Below are positions 25,838 through 34,249 of a stretch of 49,869 nt of DNA, piece by piece. Under the pieces are notes generated by a model. That model was given only the letters and a program-made list of their open reading frames with translations, was not told where the DNA came from and did no database searches. The stretch's first letter is position 1. Each line of letters begins with the position of its first letter. Source of the stretch: a virus; the IMG/VR virus record IMGVR_UViG_3300021378_002906, positions 1 through 49,869 of that record. One strand, given 5' to 3'. Both the position numbers and the translations under genes were made by a program.

Positions 25838-26821
25838 TTATTGACCAGCTAATTTCATCATTTGTTCCATATCAAGTTTGCCGCCAGCTTTCTTTATTTC
25901 GTCTGACAATGAAACACCTCGACTTCCGTCAACGTCAGCGAGATCTCTAACATCATCGCTAGTAGCTCCAAACACAGTTGATGCGGCAGAATCATCATCA
26001 ATAAACTTTTTAGCTTTACTACTGTCGCTTTTAGACTCTGAGAATGCAAGCAATCTTTCTGGATCGTCTCTTATGTCATCGGGTATATTCTCTACATTTT
26101 GAAATATACTATGAAAAACCCTACCAAACACACACATCTTGAGTTGGTAAACAGATAAGTTGATTAAAGAAATCCCGAAAAAATCTTTTGGGTTTTCACA
26201 AAAAGATAAATATAAAGTAAAAAATGGACGCAATATAGTTTTTTGAATATCTAACTCATTTAGTTTGGCAGAAATAGCATCATGCTGTGTCCTCAAATAG
26301 GAATACTCCAAGTCGTCCAGATTATCGAAATCTTCTTTAGAAAAGGCATTTTGATCTAAGTCTTTAGAATCATAAATAAAATACCTTATTATTTCTTGAG
26401 CTGCCATACCAGAAGCGTAATCTTCTGCGGTCTTACCTACAATCTCTTTTCTTTTTACCAAGAGATCCATCCACTCATTCTGCTTTTGATCTATTGTCTC
26501 TTGAACGGTTTTTTTCTGAGATCCTAACAATAAGCTTTCCTTTGTTTTTTTTAAATTTTGTATTTCTAAATCTAAATTAGATATTTTTAGGTCATCTTCG
26601 TCTGTCCAAAGATCGTCTTCTTTTACTCTTTTGAGTATCGCTTCTTCGCACTCTACTCCCTTGGCTTTTGCCTTATTTATATATTTTAAATAATACGTAT
26701 GAAGATTCCTCTGATCCTTTATACTCGTATGCTTAAAATACAAATCCCTACCATAAAAGTCAAACACACTGTAGCCGTCGAATATCTCGCCAGCTACAGA
26801 TATGTAAAACTCTTCATTCAC
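25838..26821 (-). CDS. Putative tail assembly chaperone, second ORF (GTG start, 327 aa)
   Basis: It lies directly upstream of the tape measure gene in transcription order, the place where tailed phages encode the G/GT-type tail assembly chaperone extension. The protein is acidic and helix-rich, with a coiled stretch ~residues 85-135 and a C-terminal KLDMEQMMKLAGQ tail; I recognise no family. The only in-frame start near the 5' end is a GTG (26821-26819) with no Shine-Dalgarno sequence. It is in the same frame as the upstream ORF, from which it is separated only by TAA and four codons. It may therefore be made by stop-codon readthrough as a C-terminal extension, or by reinitiation. The chaperone role is inferred from position. 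Confidence 0.6.
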   Translation of the reverse strand: MNEEFYISVAGEIFDGYSVFDFYGRDLYFKHTSIKDQRNLHTYYLKYINKAKAKGVECEEAILKRVKEDDLWTDEDDLKISNLDLEIQNLKKTKESLLLGSQKKTVQETIDQKQNEWMDLLVKRKEIVGKTAEDYASGMAAQEIIRYFIYDSKDLDQNAFSKEDFDNLDDLEYSYLRTQHDAISAKLNELDIQKTILRPFFTLYLSFCENPKDFFGISLINLSVYQLKMCVFGRVFHSIFQNVENIPDDIRDDPERLLAFSESKSDSSKAKKFIDDDSAASTVFGATSDDVRDLADVDGSRGVSLSDEIKKAGGKLDMEQMMKLAGQ

Positions 26822-26833
26822 AGAAATACGGCT

Positions 26834-27628
26834 TTATTTAGCTTTTTCTTTAAGCTCTTCTTCGACTTCTTCGACTTCTTCTCCCTCTTCCATTTCAAGC
26901 ATGAGGTTTTCAAACTCTTCTTGAGAAGACGCTTGATTAAAGAACCAAAAAGCCAATGTAGTAGAAGCCTTCTTGATGAGCTGGTTGTAAAAATCACTCT
27001 CTTCTTCTTCGAGGTCGTAATAATAAGAAGTCTTATCTTCGAATGTCTCTCCTACAAAGTAAGGAACAAACTTATCCAACTCATCATCATAAATAAATGT
27101 TAAATTAAGACAATACCATAGCAATACTTTGTTCTGAGCTTTTACGTCAGCCGTATGATCGAACAAAGATTGGAAGTTGGATTCAAAATCTACAATTTTC
27201 TTTCTGTTCGCAGCGACTAAGCCTTTAACTTTTTCAAATCTATTGTTTTGGGTTTCTGTTCTTTTCTTAACAGTATCCAACCTCAGATATTCGTTTTGAA
27301 GCTCAAGAGCGTCTTTATAAAGATCGCCATACTGGCTGGAGTCATCTTCACTAAAAAGACCTCCAGTATCGCTATATTTCTTACCAAGCATCGCTTTAGT
27401 AAGAATACCCTTCTTGATACACTTGCTCATTTCAACAGAGTATTCGAGTTCCGCTTCTTCCAGCTGCCTTCTACTTGGCCTTCTGATTTGAACCTCTACA
27501 GGCTCATTCTTTTTGACCTTTCTCTTAGTGATAGTTTCCTCACCAGTTTTTTTGTTTTTTCTGGTTGATTCGACTGTTTTTTCCACCTCGTTATCGATGG
27601 TAAACTTATATAGTATTTTTTGTTCCAT
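26834..27628 (-). CDS. Putative tail assembly chaperone, first ORF (264 aa)
   Basis: The N-terminus (KFTIDNEVEKTVE, then RKVKKNEPVEVQIRRPSRRQLEEAELEYSVEMSKCIKKGILTKAML) has the strand-then-helix pattern common to long-tailed-phage assembly chaperones. The C-terminus ends in a highly acidic glutamate/valine run (EGEEVEEVEEE) followed by LKEKAK and TAA. The next ORF continues in the same frame after 12 nt. It has a decent ribosome binding site (AAGGAAC before ATG 27628). No -1 slippery heptamer with a useful downstream frame is apparent. Role assigned from position and general architecture, not from a catalytic motif. Confidence 0.6.
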   Translation of the reverse strand: MEQKILYKFTIDNEVEKTVESTRKNKKTGEETITKRKVKKNEPVEVQIRRPSRRQLEEAELEYSVEMSKCIKKGILTKAMLGKKYSDTGGLFSEDDSSQYGDLYKDALELQNEYLRLDTVKKRTETQNNRFEKVKGLVAANRKKIVDFESNFQSLFDHTADVKAQNKVLLWYCLNLTFIYDDELDKFVPYFVGETFEDKTSYYYDLEEEESDFYNQLIKKASTTLAFWFFNQASSQEEFENLMLEMEEGEEVEEVEEELKEKAK

Positions 27629-27637
27629 GTTCCTTGT

Positions 27638-27925
27638 TTAATTAAATTTGAATGTTACTTTGAAATTTTCGATTTCTTTTTGCATGTTTCTTACTGATTC
27701 ATTACCATGGTCAAGAATTCTTTTTCTTATCCATGCTAATTTATCTGGAGTAAAATGGTCTGCGGCCCTAATGACTGAATGATACTCTTCTGGTATCTCA
27801 TCGTATAGCTTTTGATAGTGAAATATATGATCTTGGCGCATATCTTCAAGCAATAATAACATTGTTTTGAATAGCGATTTAATCTCTTTATCAGAGCTAT
27901 CGTTAAGAACTTTTTTAGCATTCAT
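27638..27925 (-). CDS. Small helical protein of unknown function (95 aa)
   Basis: First gene of the left minus-strand tail block. It is predicted mostly alpha-helical, with no cysteine pairs, signal peptide or membrane segment. I do not recognise a family. It is preceded by AAAGGATAAAGGT-ATG, a good purine-rich ribosome binding site, and by a TATAAT 13 nt upstream of the start, so it probably begins an operon leading to the chaperone and tape measure genes. It starts 45 nt from the divergent plus-strand gene at 27971. Confidence 0.65.
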   Translation of the reverse strand: MNAKKVLNDSSDKEIKSLFKTMLLLLEDMRQDHIFHYQKLYDEIPEEYHSVIRAADHFTPDKLAWIRKRILDHGNESVRNMQKEIENFKVTFKFN

Positions 27926-27970
27926 ACCTTTATCCTTTATTATAATACAAAAAAAAGTGTATTTTTCAAT
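27926..27970. promoter_or_regulatory. Divergent promoter region between tail and connector blocks
   Basis: A 45-nt AT-rich spacer between two outward-facing start codons. It contains TTATTATAATAC, giving TATAAT in both orientations. On the plus strand, GTGTATTTT (27957-27965) ends 5 nt before the ATG at 27971. On the minus strand, TATAAT is followed by AAAGGATAAAGGT and the ATG at 27925. Both operons therefore probably start here. Confidence 0.5.
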
Positions 27971-28432
27971 ATGGCAAGCTTTTTATCAACATCTCAAAAA
28001 ACAGAAATTGAAAAACTGTATAACAAACTGCATGAAACCTTTTCTCAAGAAATAACAGTTTATAAAAACGGTAAAAAAACTCTTATAGCACACGACCCTA
28101 AATACAACTCAGTTTACGGCAGAAATAATCTAGGGAAAAGAGACAGCGTTGAGTACGAAACTATTTCGGAAACATTTGGAGCGAGGATTTATTATATAAA
28201 AACAGAAGAAGAACTATTTAATAACGAGAACAGTCAAGTAAAAGTGATAATGCCAAAAGGTTCAGTCAAGGTCATTGTTAAAGAAGAAGGTTTTAAATTT
28301 ATAAAAGAATCAAGAAGGGTTGAGTTTGACGGAAGAAAATTCAGCATTCATACTGATGGATCACCATATGGTCTTACTGGAAATCTTTTTTATACATTTT
28401 ATTTAACCCCATTAGATGAATCAACAGATTAA
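27971..28432 (+). CDS. Putative head-tail connector/neck protein (153 aa)
   Basis: First gene of a plus-strand block that leads to the tail-tube genes. The protein starts with a helix (FLSTSQKTEIEKLYNKLHETFSQEITVYKNGKKTLIAHD) and continues with a beta-rich segment, a pattern seen in siphophage head-completion proteins. The family is not recognised from sequence. Its stop codon TAA overlaps the next ATG by one base (TAATG), implying coupled translation. The start has no Shine-Dalgarno sequence; a GTGTATTTT box sits 5 nt upstream. Confidence 0.45.
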   Translation: MASFLSTSQKTEIEKLYNKLHETFSQEITVYKNGKKTLIAHDPKYNSVYGRNNLGKRDSVEYETISETFGARIYYIKTEEELFNNENSQVKVIMPKGSVKVIVKEEGFKFIKESRRVEFDGRKFSIHTDGSPYGLTGNLFYTFYLTPLDESTD

Positions 28433-29010
28433 TGATTAAAATACCGAAAAGCGTAATTAAAGAGTTGGAAAGAAAATCTCAAAAAACAAAAAAAGCAGAT
28501 TATACTAAAACTTTTAAAAAAAACTTCGACAAAACTAAAGAAGAAATGATAGAAGAGTTTCTGTCTGATCCTGTTACGGTTGAATTACTTTCGGGACCTT
28601 CTGGTTCTAATATTAGCGGAACACTGAATGGAAATTCAAATCTGTTTGCCTTTATAGGGTTTCAATCTGGAGACAACCCTACAGAGCCTATATTGAGTTT
28701 ATTGAAAAATACGTCTTACAAAGATGCAGGAGAATCAAGAAAAGGGAGAAAGTTTAGCGTCATAATGCCTACAACTGATGATATATTTTCAGTTACACCA
28801 ATGCCTTGGGCTACAGGAAGAAGCTGGGCTAAAGGCATAGAGACTGGTATTTCTGGTCTTGGTTTCCTATTAAATAAATCAACTTCATCAAGCAGATCAG
28901 GTGTAGCTATACAAGCAAGGTCTAAAGTCAGGAGTGGTAAATTTAACAATAGACCCTATATTTCTGCTTTGCTTAAAAAATACAAAAAAAAGTTTAAAGA
29001 AATAAGATGA
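28432..29010 (+). CDS. Putative neck protein, HK97-gp10-like position (192 aa)
   Basis: A basic protein with a lysine-rich N-terminal helix, a central segment with a glycine-rich loop (ETGISGLGFLLNKS) and a basic C-terminus (ISALLKKYKKKFKEIR). Size, charge and position (second after the block start, just before the tail genes) fit HK97 gp10-type head-tail joining proteins, but sequence similarity is not obvious by eye. It overlaps the preceding gene by one base and the next gene by four (ATGA), so the three genes are translationally coupled. Confidence 0.45.
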   Translation: MIKIPKSVIKELERKSQKTKKADYTKTFKKNFDKTKEEMIEEFLSDPVTVELLSGPSGSNISGTLNGNSNLFAFIGFQSGDNPTEPILSLLKNTSYKDAGESRKGRKFSVIMPTTDDIFSVTPMPWATGRSWAKGIETGISGLGFLLNKSTSSSRSGVAIQARSKVRSGKFNNRPYISALLKKYKKKFKEIR

Positions 29011-29879
29011 TAGAACAATACCATCACAAGTTAACCAACTCATTTATGCTGTGGTTTGATAACTACCTTTTAACAAAAGGGCAAGCTTACACAAATCATA
29101 CTGGAGTTAAACTTGAACATTATTCTGACGATAGAATAGATTCTGCTTACAAAGCTTATGGAAGCCCCTATAAACAATGGGTGTTTGATTCCTCTGTAAG
29201 CGGAGCTGTAATTCCAGATGGAGTTACTGTTGGAAATACTCCTACTGGCTCCTACAACAGCCTAGTAAGTGGAAGAGAAGGAATGGCTTTAGATTTTGAC
29301 AACGGAAGAGCTTTGGTTGAAACCTCAAACGAAAATTACGAGGTAACAGCAGATTTTTCAGTAAAAGATTTCAATTTGTATTTCACTAACGAAACAGAGG
29401 AAGACTTGATCGTTGAAAATAAATATACTATAAACTCTAGAGTACCTTCTGCTGGTTTTGGCCCTATAGAGCCATATGATCAAGTTATACCAGCAGTCTT
29501 TTTCAACACCAATACATCAAACAATAAAGGATTTGCTTTCGGAGGTATGGAAGAAACCACTACGACAATAACTGCGACAGTAATGTCTGAAGATAGTTAC
29601 ATGCTAGATGGAGTTCTCTCTATATTCAATGATTCAAAAAACGAATCAATTGCACTAATACCAATATCAGAACATCCATTTAATGAGTTTAATGATTTAA
29701 AAGAAGGGTCATTCAACTACAAAGATTTGTCTGAAGCTCATAACAAGTGTGGTTCGTTATACATTAACAATGTCAATACGTCTAAGTTGACAGATAGAGC
29801 AAGAAAATCATTATCAAACAATATATTTGTTGGTTTTGTAGATTTCGAAATACAACAACATAGATTTAGGCACCAATAA
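29007..29879 (+). CDS. Putative tail completion/terminator-position protein (290 aa)
   Basis: Third gene of the coupled trio, starting in an ATGA overlap and followed by the two tail-tube-like genes. It has a helical N-terminus (HHKLTNSFMLWFDNYLLTKGQAY) and a long strand- and threonine-rich body. No enzymatic motif is visible. Genes immediately before tube genes in siphophages often encode tail terminators, which I infer here only from position; the length is larger than usual for that role. Confidence 0.4.
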   Translation: MIEQYHHKLTNSFMLWFDNYLLTKGQAYTNHTGVKLEHYSDDRIDSAYKAYGSPYKQWVFDSSVSGAVIPDGVTVGNTPTGSYNSLVSGREGMALDFDNGRALVETSNENYEVTADFSVKDFNLYFTNETEEDLIVENKYTINSRVPSAGFGPIEPYDQVIPAVFFNTNTSNNKGFAFGGMEETTTTITATVMSEDSYMLDGVLSIFNDSKNESIALIPISEHPFNEFNDLKEGSFNYKDLSEAHNKCGSLYINNVNTSKLTDRARKSLSNNIFVGFVDFEIQQHRFRHQ

Positions 29880-29926
29880 TTTCACAAACAACCAAAACAA
29901 CTGTAAACATTTAAAATAATAACGTC

Positions 29927-31075
29927 ATGTCAAGAAACAGAGTAATTTATCAATCAGAAGCTCTCTTTGTAAGTAAAGAGCACACATCCCAAAATGCCTC
30001 GGACCATGAGCAACTTCATCGAGTCCAAAGCGCTAATTACGGATTTTCAGTTAGCCGTCAAGATGTTAACCAGTTTGGAAACTTAGCCAGAATCGATTCT
30101 ATCATTCTGGAAGCTCCAACCGTTAACTTTGATGTAACCTACTATCCTACAAACGGCTTTAACGAAAAGGCTTTAGACTTTTTTGTTAGAGATGCCAATA
30201 CGCCAGCAAACACTTCAGGTCAATTTGCATCAGGTCACCTTGCTGCTGGTTCTGGAAAAAACTTCTACATTCTAACTACCCCAGAAGGAAGAGACGCCAA
30301 CCTAAACAGACAGGCTGGAGAAACCGACAATAGTATTATTGGAATTGGAAATGCATTTCTTACAGATTACGCCTTAGATCTTTCCGTAGGTTCACTACCA
30401 ACAGCCACTGTATCCTTCGAAGCTTCCAACATCATTGCTGACACTGCTGTATCAGGATCATCAACCTTATTTTCAGGTATTAGTTCTCCTGGTGTTGACC
30501 CTGAATTGGGACAGTCTTTAGGTCTTGGAATAGAAATCCCAGTAGCTTCTGGCAATGCTGGAGACAGTGATTCAGATCTTGTTTCAGCACTTCGTCCTGG
30601 AGACATTAAGGTTGACATTACAAGTTTCCAAGGAGAAACTTTGAGTAGCTTAATCGGAACCGACGGTATTCATGTTCAAAGCGCATCTCTATCTATCCCT
30701 CTTTCAAGATCCCCAATTGAAAGACTTGGATCTAAATTCCCATTTGCAAGAACTGTCGATTTCCCAGTCAACGCAACATTAAGCGTTAATGCTATTGTTA
30801 ATACAATGGAGGCTCAAAACCTAGCTAATGTTATCAGCGGCTGTGGAGAAACAAACAGAAGAGACGTATCACTAACTCTTGGAGAGTGTGGTGTTAATAA
30901 AACTGGAATGCAATTCTTGCTAAAAGGATGTACTGTAGATTCAGAAAGCTTCTCTTCCAGTATCGGATCAAACAAGAGTGTAGATATTACATTCTCAACC
31001 CAAATTGGAGGAACAAGAGACGCTAATAACGGCATCTTCGTAAGCGGAAGCAATACAACAGTTCCTTACGTATAA
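29927..31075 (+). CDS. Major tail tube-like protein, copy A (382 aa)
   Basis: Begins MSRNRVIYQSEALFVSKEH and is a close paralog of the next gene. Strand-rich throughout, with conserved blocks IGIGNAFLTDYALDLSVGSLPTATVSFEASNI, LSIPLSRSPIERLGSKFPFARTVDFPVNATLSVNAIV and SSSIGSNKSVDITFSTQIGG. Its coding sequence looks more G+C-rich and codon-restricted than its neighbours, as does the capsid gene, consistent with an abundant virion protein. The same N-terminal domain is fused to LRRs in two left-end genes. Identification as a tail tube protein is from position and from a beta-rich, enzyme-motif-free sequence; I did not match a named family. Confidence 0.65.
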   Translation: MSRNRVIYQSEALFVSKEHTSQNASDHEQLHRVQSANYGFSVSRQDVNQFGNLARIDSIILEAPTVNFDVTYYPTNGFNEKALDFFVRDANTPANTSGQFASGHLAAGSGKNFYILTTPEGRDANLNRQAGETDNSIIGIGNAFLTDYALDLSVGSLPTATVSFEASNIIADTAVSGSSTLFSGISSPGVDPELGQSLGLGIEIPVASGNAGDSDSDLVSALRPGDIKVDITSFQGETLSSLIGTDGIHVQSASLSIPLSRSPIERLGSKFPFARTVDFPVNATLSVNAIVNTMEAQNLANVISGCGETNRRDVSLTLGECGVNKTGMQFLLKGCTVDSESFSSSIGSNKSVDITFSTQIGGTRDANNGIFVSGSNTTVPYV

Positions 31076-31100
31076 AAATCAAAACAAAACAATCTAAACC

Positions 31101-32225
31101 ATGTCAAGAAATAGAGTAATTTATCAATCGGAGTCTCTTTATGTAAGTAAAGATGCATCATCCACATCAACTGTAGAGCACGAAGAACTAATTAGGGTTC
31201 AAAGTGCAAACTACGGATTTAACATCAATAGACAGGACGTAAACCAATATGGAAACCTTGCTCGTATTGATTCTTTGGTGCTCGAAGCCCCAACAGTCAA
31301 TTTCGACTTCTCCTACTATTTGGGCGACGGTTTCAACGAAAAAGCACTTGGCTTTGATATCACATCACTTGCCCAGTTCCCAAGCGGCTTCCTTGAAACA
31401 ACAAGCGGAAGAAACTTCTACATCGTAACTTCTGATGAAGGTCAGGATTCAGTTAACTTTTTGGCTGGAGATCCTTACAGTCTAATTGGTATCGGTAACG
31501 CTTTCCTTAGTGATTACAGCGTAGATCTTTCCGTCGGGTCTCTTCCAACAGCAACAGTTTCTTTTGAAGCTGCAAACATCAACTCAACTAACGGCTTTGT
31601 TTCAGGAACACTTCCTAGCAACTTCAACATGACGGGAGAAAGCCCTGCAATTGATATCGAGTTGGGAGTTCCTGTTGGAGAGACGGTGAGCATCCTTAAG
31701 CCTGCCAATACAGGTCAAGGAGGTCCAACAGCACTTCGTCCTGGAGATATTTATATAACCTTCCCAGGATTTACAGATGAAAACTCAGCCTTAACTAGAA
31801 TTAGCGGAGATGGCAAATTCAACCTTCAAAGTGCTTCTCTTTCTGTTCCTCTTTCTAGATCAGCTATTGAAAGACTAGGTTCTAAATTCCCATTTGCTAG
31901 GGTTGTTGACTTCCCAGTTAACGCTTCGATGTCTGTTAATGCCATTGTAAGTGAGCAAGAGACTAGAGACCTTTCGGCATTGATTTCTGGATGTTCCAGC
32001 TCAAATGGTAGTGTCCAAATCACAATGCAATCTTGCGAGGGTCAAGACGCCTTGATATGGAACCTCAAGGGTGCTACTCTTGATTCTGAATCATACTCAT
32101 CAAGCATTGGCTCCAATAAGTCAGTGGATTTAACATTCGGTGTTCAGCTTGGAGGCGTTGACGATATTGAAAACGGAATTATATGTAGCGGATCTGGTCA
32201 AGGTAGACCAATCTTTGACATCTAA
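31101..32225 (+). CDS. Major tail tube-like protein, copy B (374 aa)
   Basis: Paralog of the preceding gene, 25 nt downstream, sharing VQSANYGF, DVNQYGNLARIDS, APTVNFDF, SLIGIGNAFLSDYSVDLSVGSLPTATVSFEAANI, RSAIERLGSKFPFARVVDFPVNASMSVNAIV and SSSIGSNKSVDLTFGVQLGG. It is the closest relative of the tube domain in the partial LRR fusion at the left edge. A strong intrinsic terminator follows 16 nt after its stop. Two near-equal tube genes in tandem suggest a heteromeric tube or division of labour (for example tube and a decorated version). Confidence 0.65.
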   Translation: MSRNRVIYQSESLYVSKDASSTSTVEHEELIRVQSANYGFNINRQDVNQYGNLARIDSLVLEAPTVNFDFSYYLGDGFNEKALGFDITSLAQFPSGFLETTSGRNFYIVTSDEGQDSVNFLAGDPYSLIGIGNAFLSDYSVDLSVGSLPTATVSFEAANINSTNGFVSGTLPSNFNMTGESPAIDIELGVPVGETVSILKPANTGQGGPTALRPGDIYITFPGFTDENSALTRISGDGKFNLQSASLSVPLSRSAIERLGSKFPFARVVDFPVNASMSVNAIVSEQETRDLSALISGCSSSNGSVQITMQSCEGQDALIWNLKGATLDSESYSSSIGSNKSVDLTFGVQLGGVDDIENGIICSGSGQGRPIFDI

Positions 32226-32240
32226 ATCATTACTACGAAC

Positions 32241-32268
32241 AAAAGCCCCGCAATAGCGGGGCTTTTTT
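32241..32268 (+). terminator. Intrinsic terminator after the tail-tube genes
   Basis: A perfect hairpin: AAAAGCCCCGC, loop AATA, then GCGGGGC followed by TTTTTT. It has a G+C-rich 7-bp core within an AT-rich genome and ends 11 nt before the start of the kinase-fold gene, which would then need its own promoter or read-through. Confidence 0.93.
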
Positions 32269-32278
32269 AGTTTAAACC

Positions 32279-33265
32279 ATGCTCAGATACGAAGAAATAT
32301 TATATCTATCTCATAATTCAGCAATATTGAGACATGGAACTGTTATATATAAGCTTTACCCTACATGCAGAAACATAGACAAAGAGTATAACAATGCATT
32401 AATGATAAGAGACCTTCCGTTTAGGAAATCAAGGCTTTTAAGCAAGGCAAAATTCAAATCAAATGAAGCAATTTGTTATGAATACATAGAAGGAGACGAA
32501 AAGGACGTTGATATAGAAGTTTCTGTAGATAAATTAATATTTAAAGAAATAAATGGCGAAGAGATAGATGTTAATCTTTACGATAAATACGCTTTATATG
32601 CATCTTCTTTGCATAAAGATATATTTAAAAATAATTTACCAAAGGCTTCGTGTTACAAGGAAGACTTAAGAATGAGAATCCTTTGCAATCGCCAATTATC
32701 TAAGGAATCTATGGTGCAAGCAATAAAAGTTCTAGATAAACTGCCAACTGGCAATACTTTACTACATGGAGATTATACTATAAGTAACATAATCTTAAAA
32801 GAAGACAAGCCTTACGCTATTGATTTTGGTTCAACTTGCAGAGGGCCCAAAACATATGATATAGCCAAATTTGTTTACAAAACTTATTTTCACAACCCTT
32901 TGAATGAAGCCAATAGCTTTATAAAATTCAGCAGGGAATTTGAAAAAAAAGTAATAGAACCAATCTGGGCCCAAATTGTAGATGTTAAAAAGAAACAACG
33001 AAAACTCTTAGTCGAAGCCTACTTAAAGCAAATGGATTCTTCTTGGGAAGAAATTGAAGACTACCTTTTTTTATTAGAAATCACAGATGCCGACAACCAA
33101 AATGCTCACACTATGGAAGAGTTTAGGAAACACCTTCATAAATACTATCCAGTAATAGATCAAAGTTATTTTAACAACTTAGAAAATATAAATGGCACTT
33201 CACGCTTGTCATCAGATTATCATCTTCAGGCATCTAATCCAGACACTTGCCTAGGTTCAGATTGA
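32279..33265 (+). CDS. Aminoglycoside phosphotransferase-fold kinase (328 aa)
   Basis: Residues ~160-200 contain the APH/choline-kinase catalytic signature: L-L-HGDYTISNII (HGD 163-165, N170) and then YAIDFGSTCRGPKTYDIAKFVY (D182, F183, G184), the Brenner and metal-binding motifs. An N-terminal lysine in VIYKLYP (K25) would be the ATP-binding lysine. The family phosphorylates small molecules such as choline, homoserine, fructosamine or aminoglycosides; the substrate here is unknown. It follows a strong terminator, has no Shine-Dalgarno sequence (AAACC-ATG), and its 3' end overlaps the convergent gene at 33226 by 40 nt. This is a metabolic-type gene inside a structural region, so host-manipulation or modification of a phage product are both possible. 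Confidence 0.75.
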   Translation: MLRYEEILYLSHNSAILRHGTVIYKLYPTCRNIDKEYNNALMIRDLPFRKSRLLSKAKFKSNEAICYEYIEGDEKDVDIEVSVDKLIFKEINGEEIDVNLYDKYALYASSLHKDIFKNNLPKASCYKEDLRMRILCNRQLSKESMVQAIKVLDKLPTGNTLLHGDYTISNIILKEDKPYAIDFGSTCRGPKTYDIAKFVYKTYFHNPLNEANSFIKFSREFEKKVIEPIWAQIVDVKKKQRKLLVEAYLKQMDSSWEEIEDYLFLLEITDADNQNAHTMEEFRKHLHKYYPVIDQSYFNNLENINGTSRLSSDYHLQASNPDTCLGSD

Positions 33266-33672
33266 TACATGTTATACTTGTGGACTAATTCATCAACAGT
33301 ATTTTTTGCGTCATTTGCGAAAGCTCTAATTACTTTAGCTGATTCGTTCTTGTTTGTGAAAGAAACTCTACTTTCCCCATCGCTGATTGATGCTATCTCT
33401 CCCTCGGAACTCCCAGAAGTATCCATAATGCCACGTAGGGCGTTCCTAGCCTTCTTGGAGTAGTAATGATATAAGTATGCTTGCTTATAGATGGCTTGCG
33501 CCTCCTCGTCCATGTCTGGGCCATCCAGCTCATAACACTGATCAAGCAAGCCGTTGATCACACCAATGTTAGCCCTCATCCAAGAAAGAATGGACTGATT
33601 AGAATTAAGACAGGTATCCCCATCAAATTCATCTTGCATCAGCTCGTTAGCTAATTCTTCTAATACTTGCAT
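33226..33672 (-). CDS. Small acidic head-block protein of unknown function (148 aa)
   Basis: Last gene of the capsid cluster on the minus strand, read after 33676. The N-terminus is acidic and helical (QVLEELANELMQDEFDGD) and the rest is largely helical (QAIYKQAYLYHYYSKKARNALRG). Position just after capsid genes suits a head-tail adaptor, but no diagnostic motif is visible. Its 3' end overlaps the convergent kinase-fold gene by 40 nt, so the two coding strands share DNA. Confidence 0.55.
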   Translation of the reverse strand: MQVLEELANELMQDEFDGDTCLNSNQSILSWMRANIGVINGLLDQCYELDGPDMDEEAQAIYKQAYLYHYYSKKARNALRGIMDTSGSSEGEIASISDGESRVSFTNKNESAKVIRAFANDAKNTVDELVHKYNMYQSEPRQVSGLDA

Positions 33673-33675
33673 TCG

Positions 33676-34212
33676 TTAAATCTCTCCAATGATTTTTATT
33701 GTTTCTGCGTGATCAGGATTGTTTGGGTCTAACTTAATCGTTTCTACCTTAGTAGGCATTGAATTGCGCATGTTATTCCTATTATAACTCTTAAACTCAG
33801 CCTTGAGAACACCTTTAAGTTGAGGTCCAGGTATATATGGATTCAAACCAACCTTGTAAGCTAGGTCTTGCAAGTCAGAATTACTCATTCCTTTGAGCTT
33901 TCCTTCAAATACGTCAAGCTCATTTGTGCCGAATGGATTGATCTCATTAACACCCAAAATATTCTCAAGCTCACCCATTTTTTGAGCAAACTCAGGGGTT
34001 CTTGTTTCGTTGTTAGCTTTCATTTCATTAATTTCGCTAATTAGGCTAGGCTTCTTTGGGGCTTCTTCTCTTTTAGCTTCTACTTGAGTTTTAGCTTGAG
34101 CCATATTTGATTTTTTCTTTCCTTTTTTCATATTTTTAATTGTTTCGGCGGATTCACTATCGTTATCTACACCATAAGATACGTCTAATCTGTTTAAATT
34201 TTCATCTTGCAT
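33676..34212 (-). CDS. Head-block protein with a SAP-like segment, function unknown (178 aa)
   Basis: A lysine-rich disordered N-terminus (KKGKKKSNMAQAKTQVEAKREEAPKKPS) is followed by a helical segment and then a possible SAP-like helix-extended-loop-helix (KLKGMSNSDLQDLAYKVGLNPYIPGPQLKGVLKAEF). SAP-type motifs can bind DNA, but this match is only suggestive. The start ATG at 34212 lies 6 nt after a TATAAT and downstream of the capsid terminator, so this two-gene unit (with 33226) probably has its own promoter. Confidence 0.5.
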   Translation of the reverse strand: MQDENLNRLDVSYGVDNDSESAETIKNMKKGKKKSNMAQAKTQVEAKREEAPKKPSLISEINEMKANNETRTPEFAQKMGELENILGVNEINPFGTNELDVFEGKLKGMSNSDLQDLAYKVGLNPYIPGPQLKGVLKAEFKSYNRNNMRNSMPTKVETIKLDPNNPDHAETIKIIGEI

Positions 34213-34226
34213 ACTTATATTATAAG
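34213..34226 (-). promoter_or_regulatory. Candidate -10 box immediately upstream of the 33676-34212 gene
   Basis: Minus-strand CTTATAATATAAGT runs directly into the ATG at 34212. TATAAT (34224-34219) is 6 nt from the start codon, so a transcript from it would begin at or near the A of the ATG. It lies between the capsid terminator and this gene. Confidence 0.45.
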
Positions 34227-34249
34227 TTTGTTATGTAGTATTTACACAA

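Noticed and set aside
26834-26870. A -1 or +1 frameshift at the end of the first chaperone ORF
   Set aside because: No proper slippery heptamer, and both alternative frames hit a stop soon after the junction; the two ORFs are in the same frame anyway.
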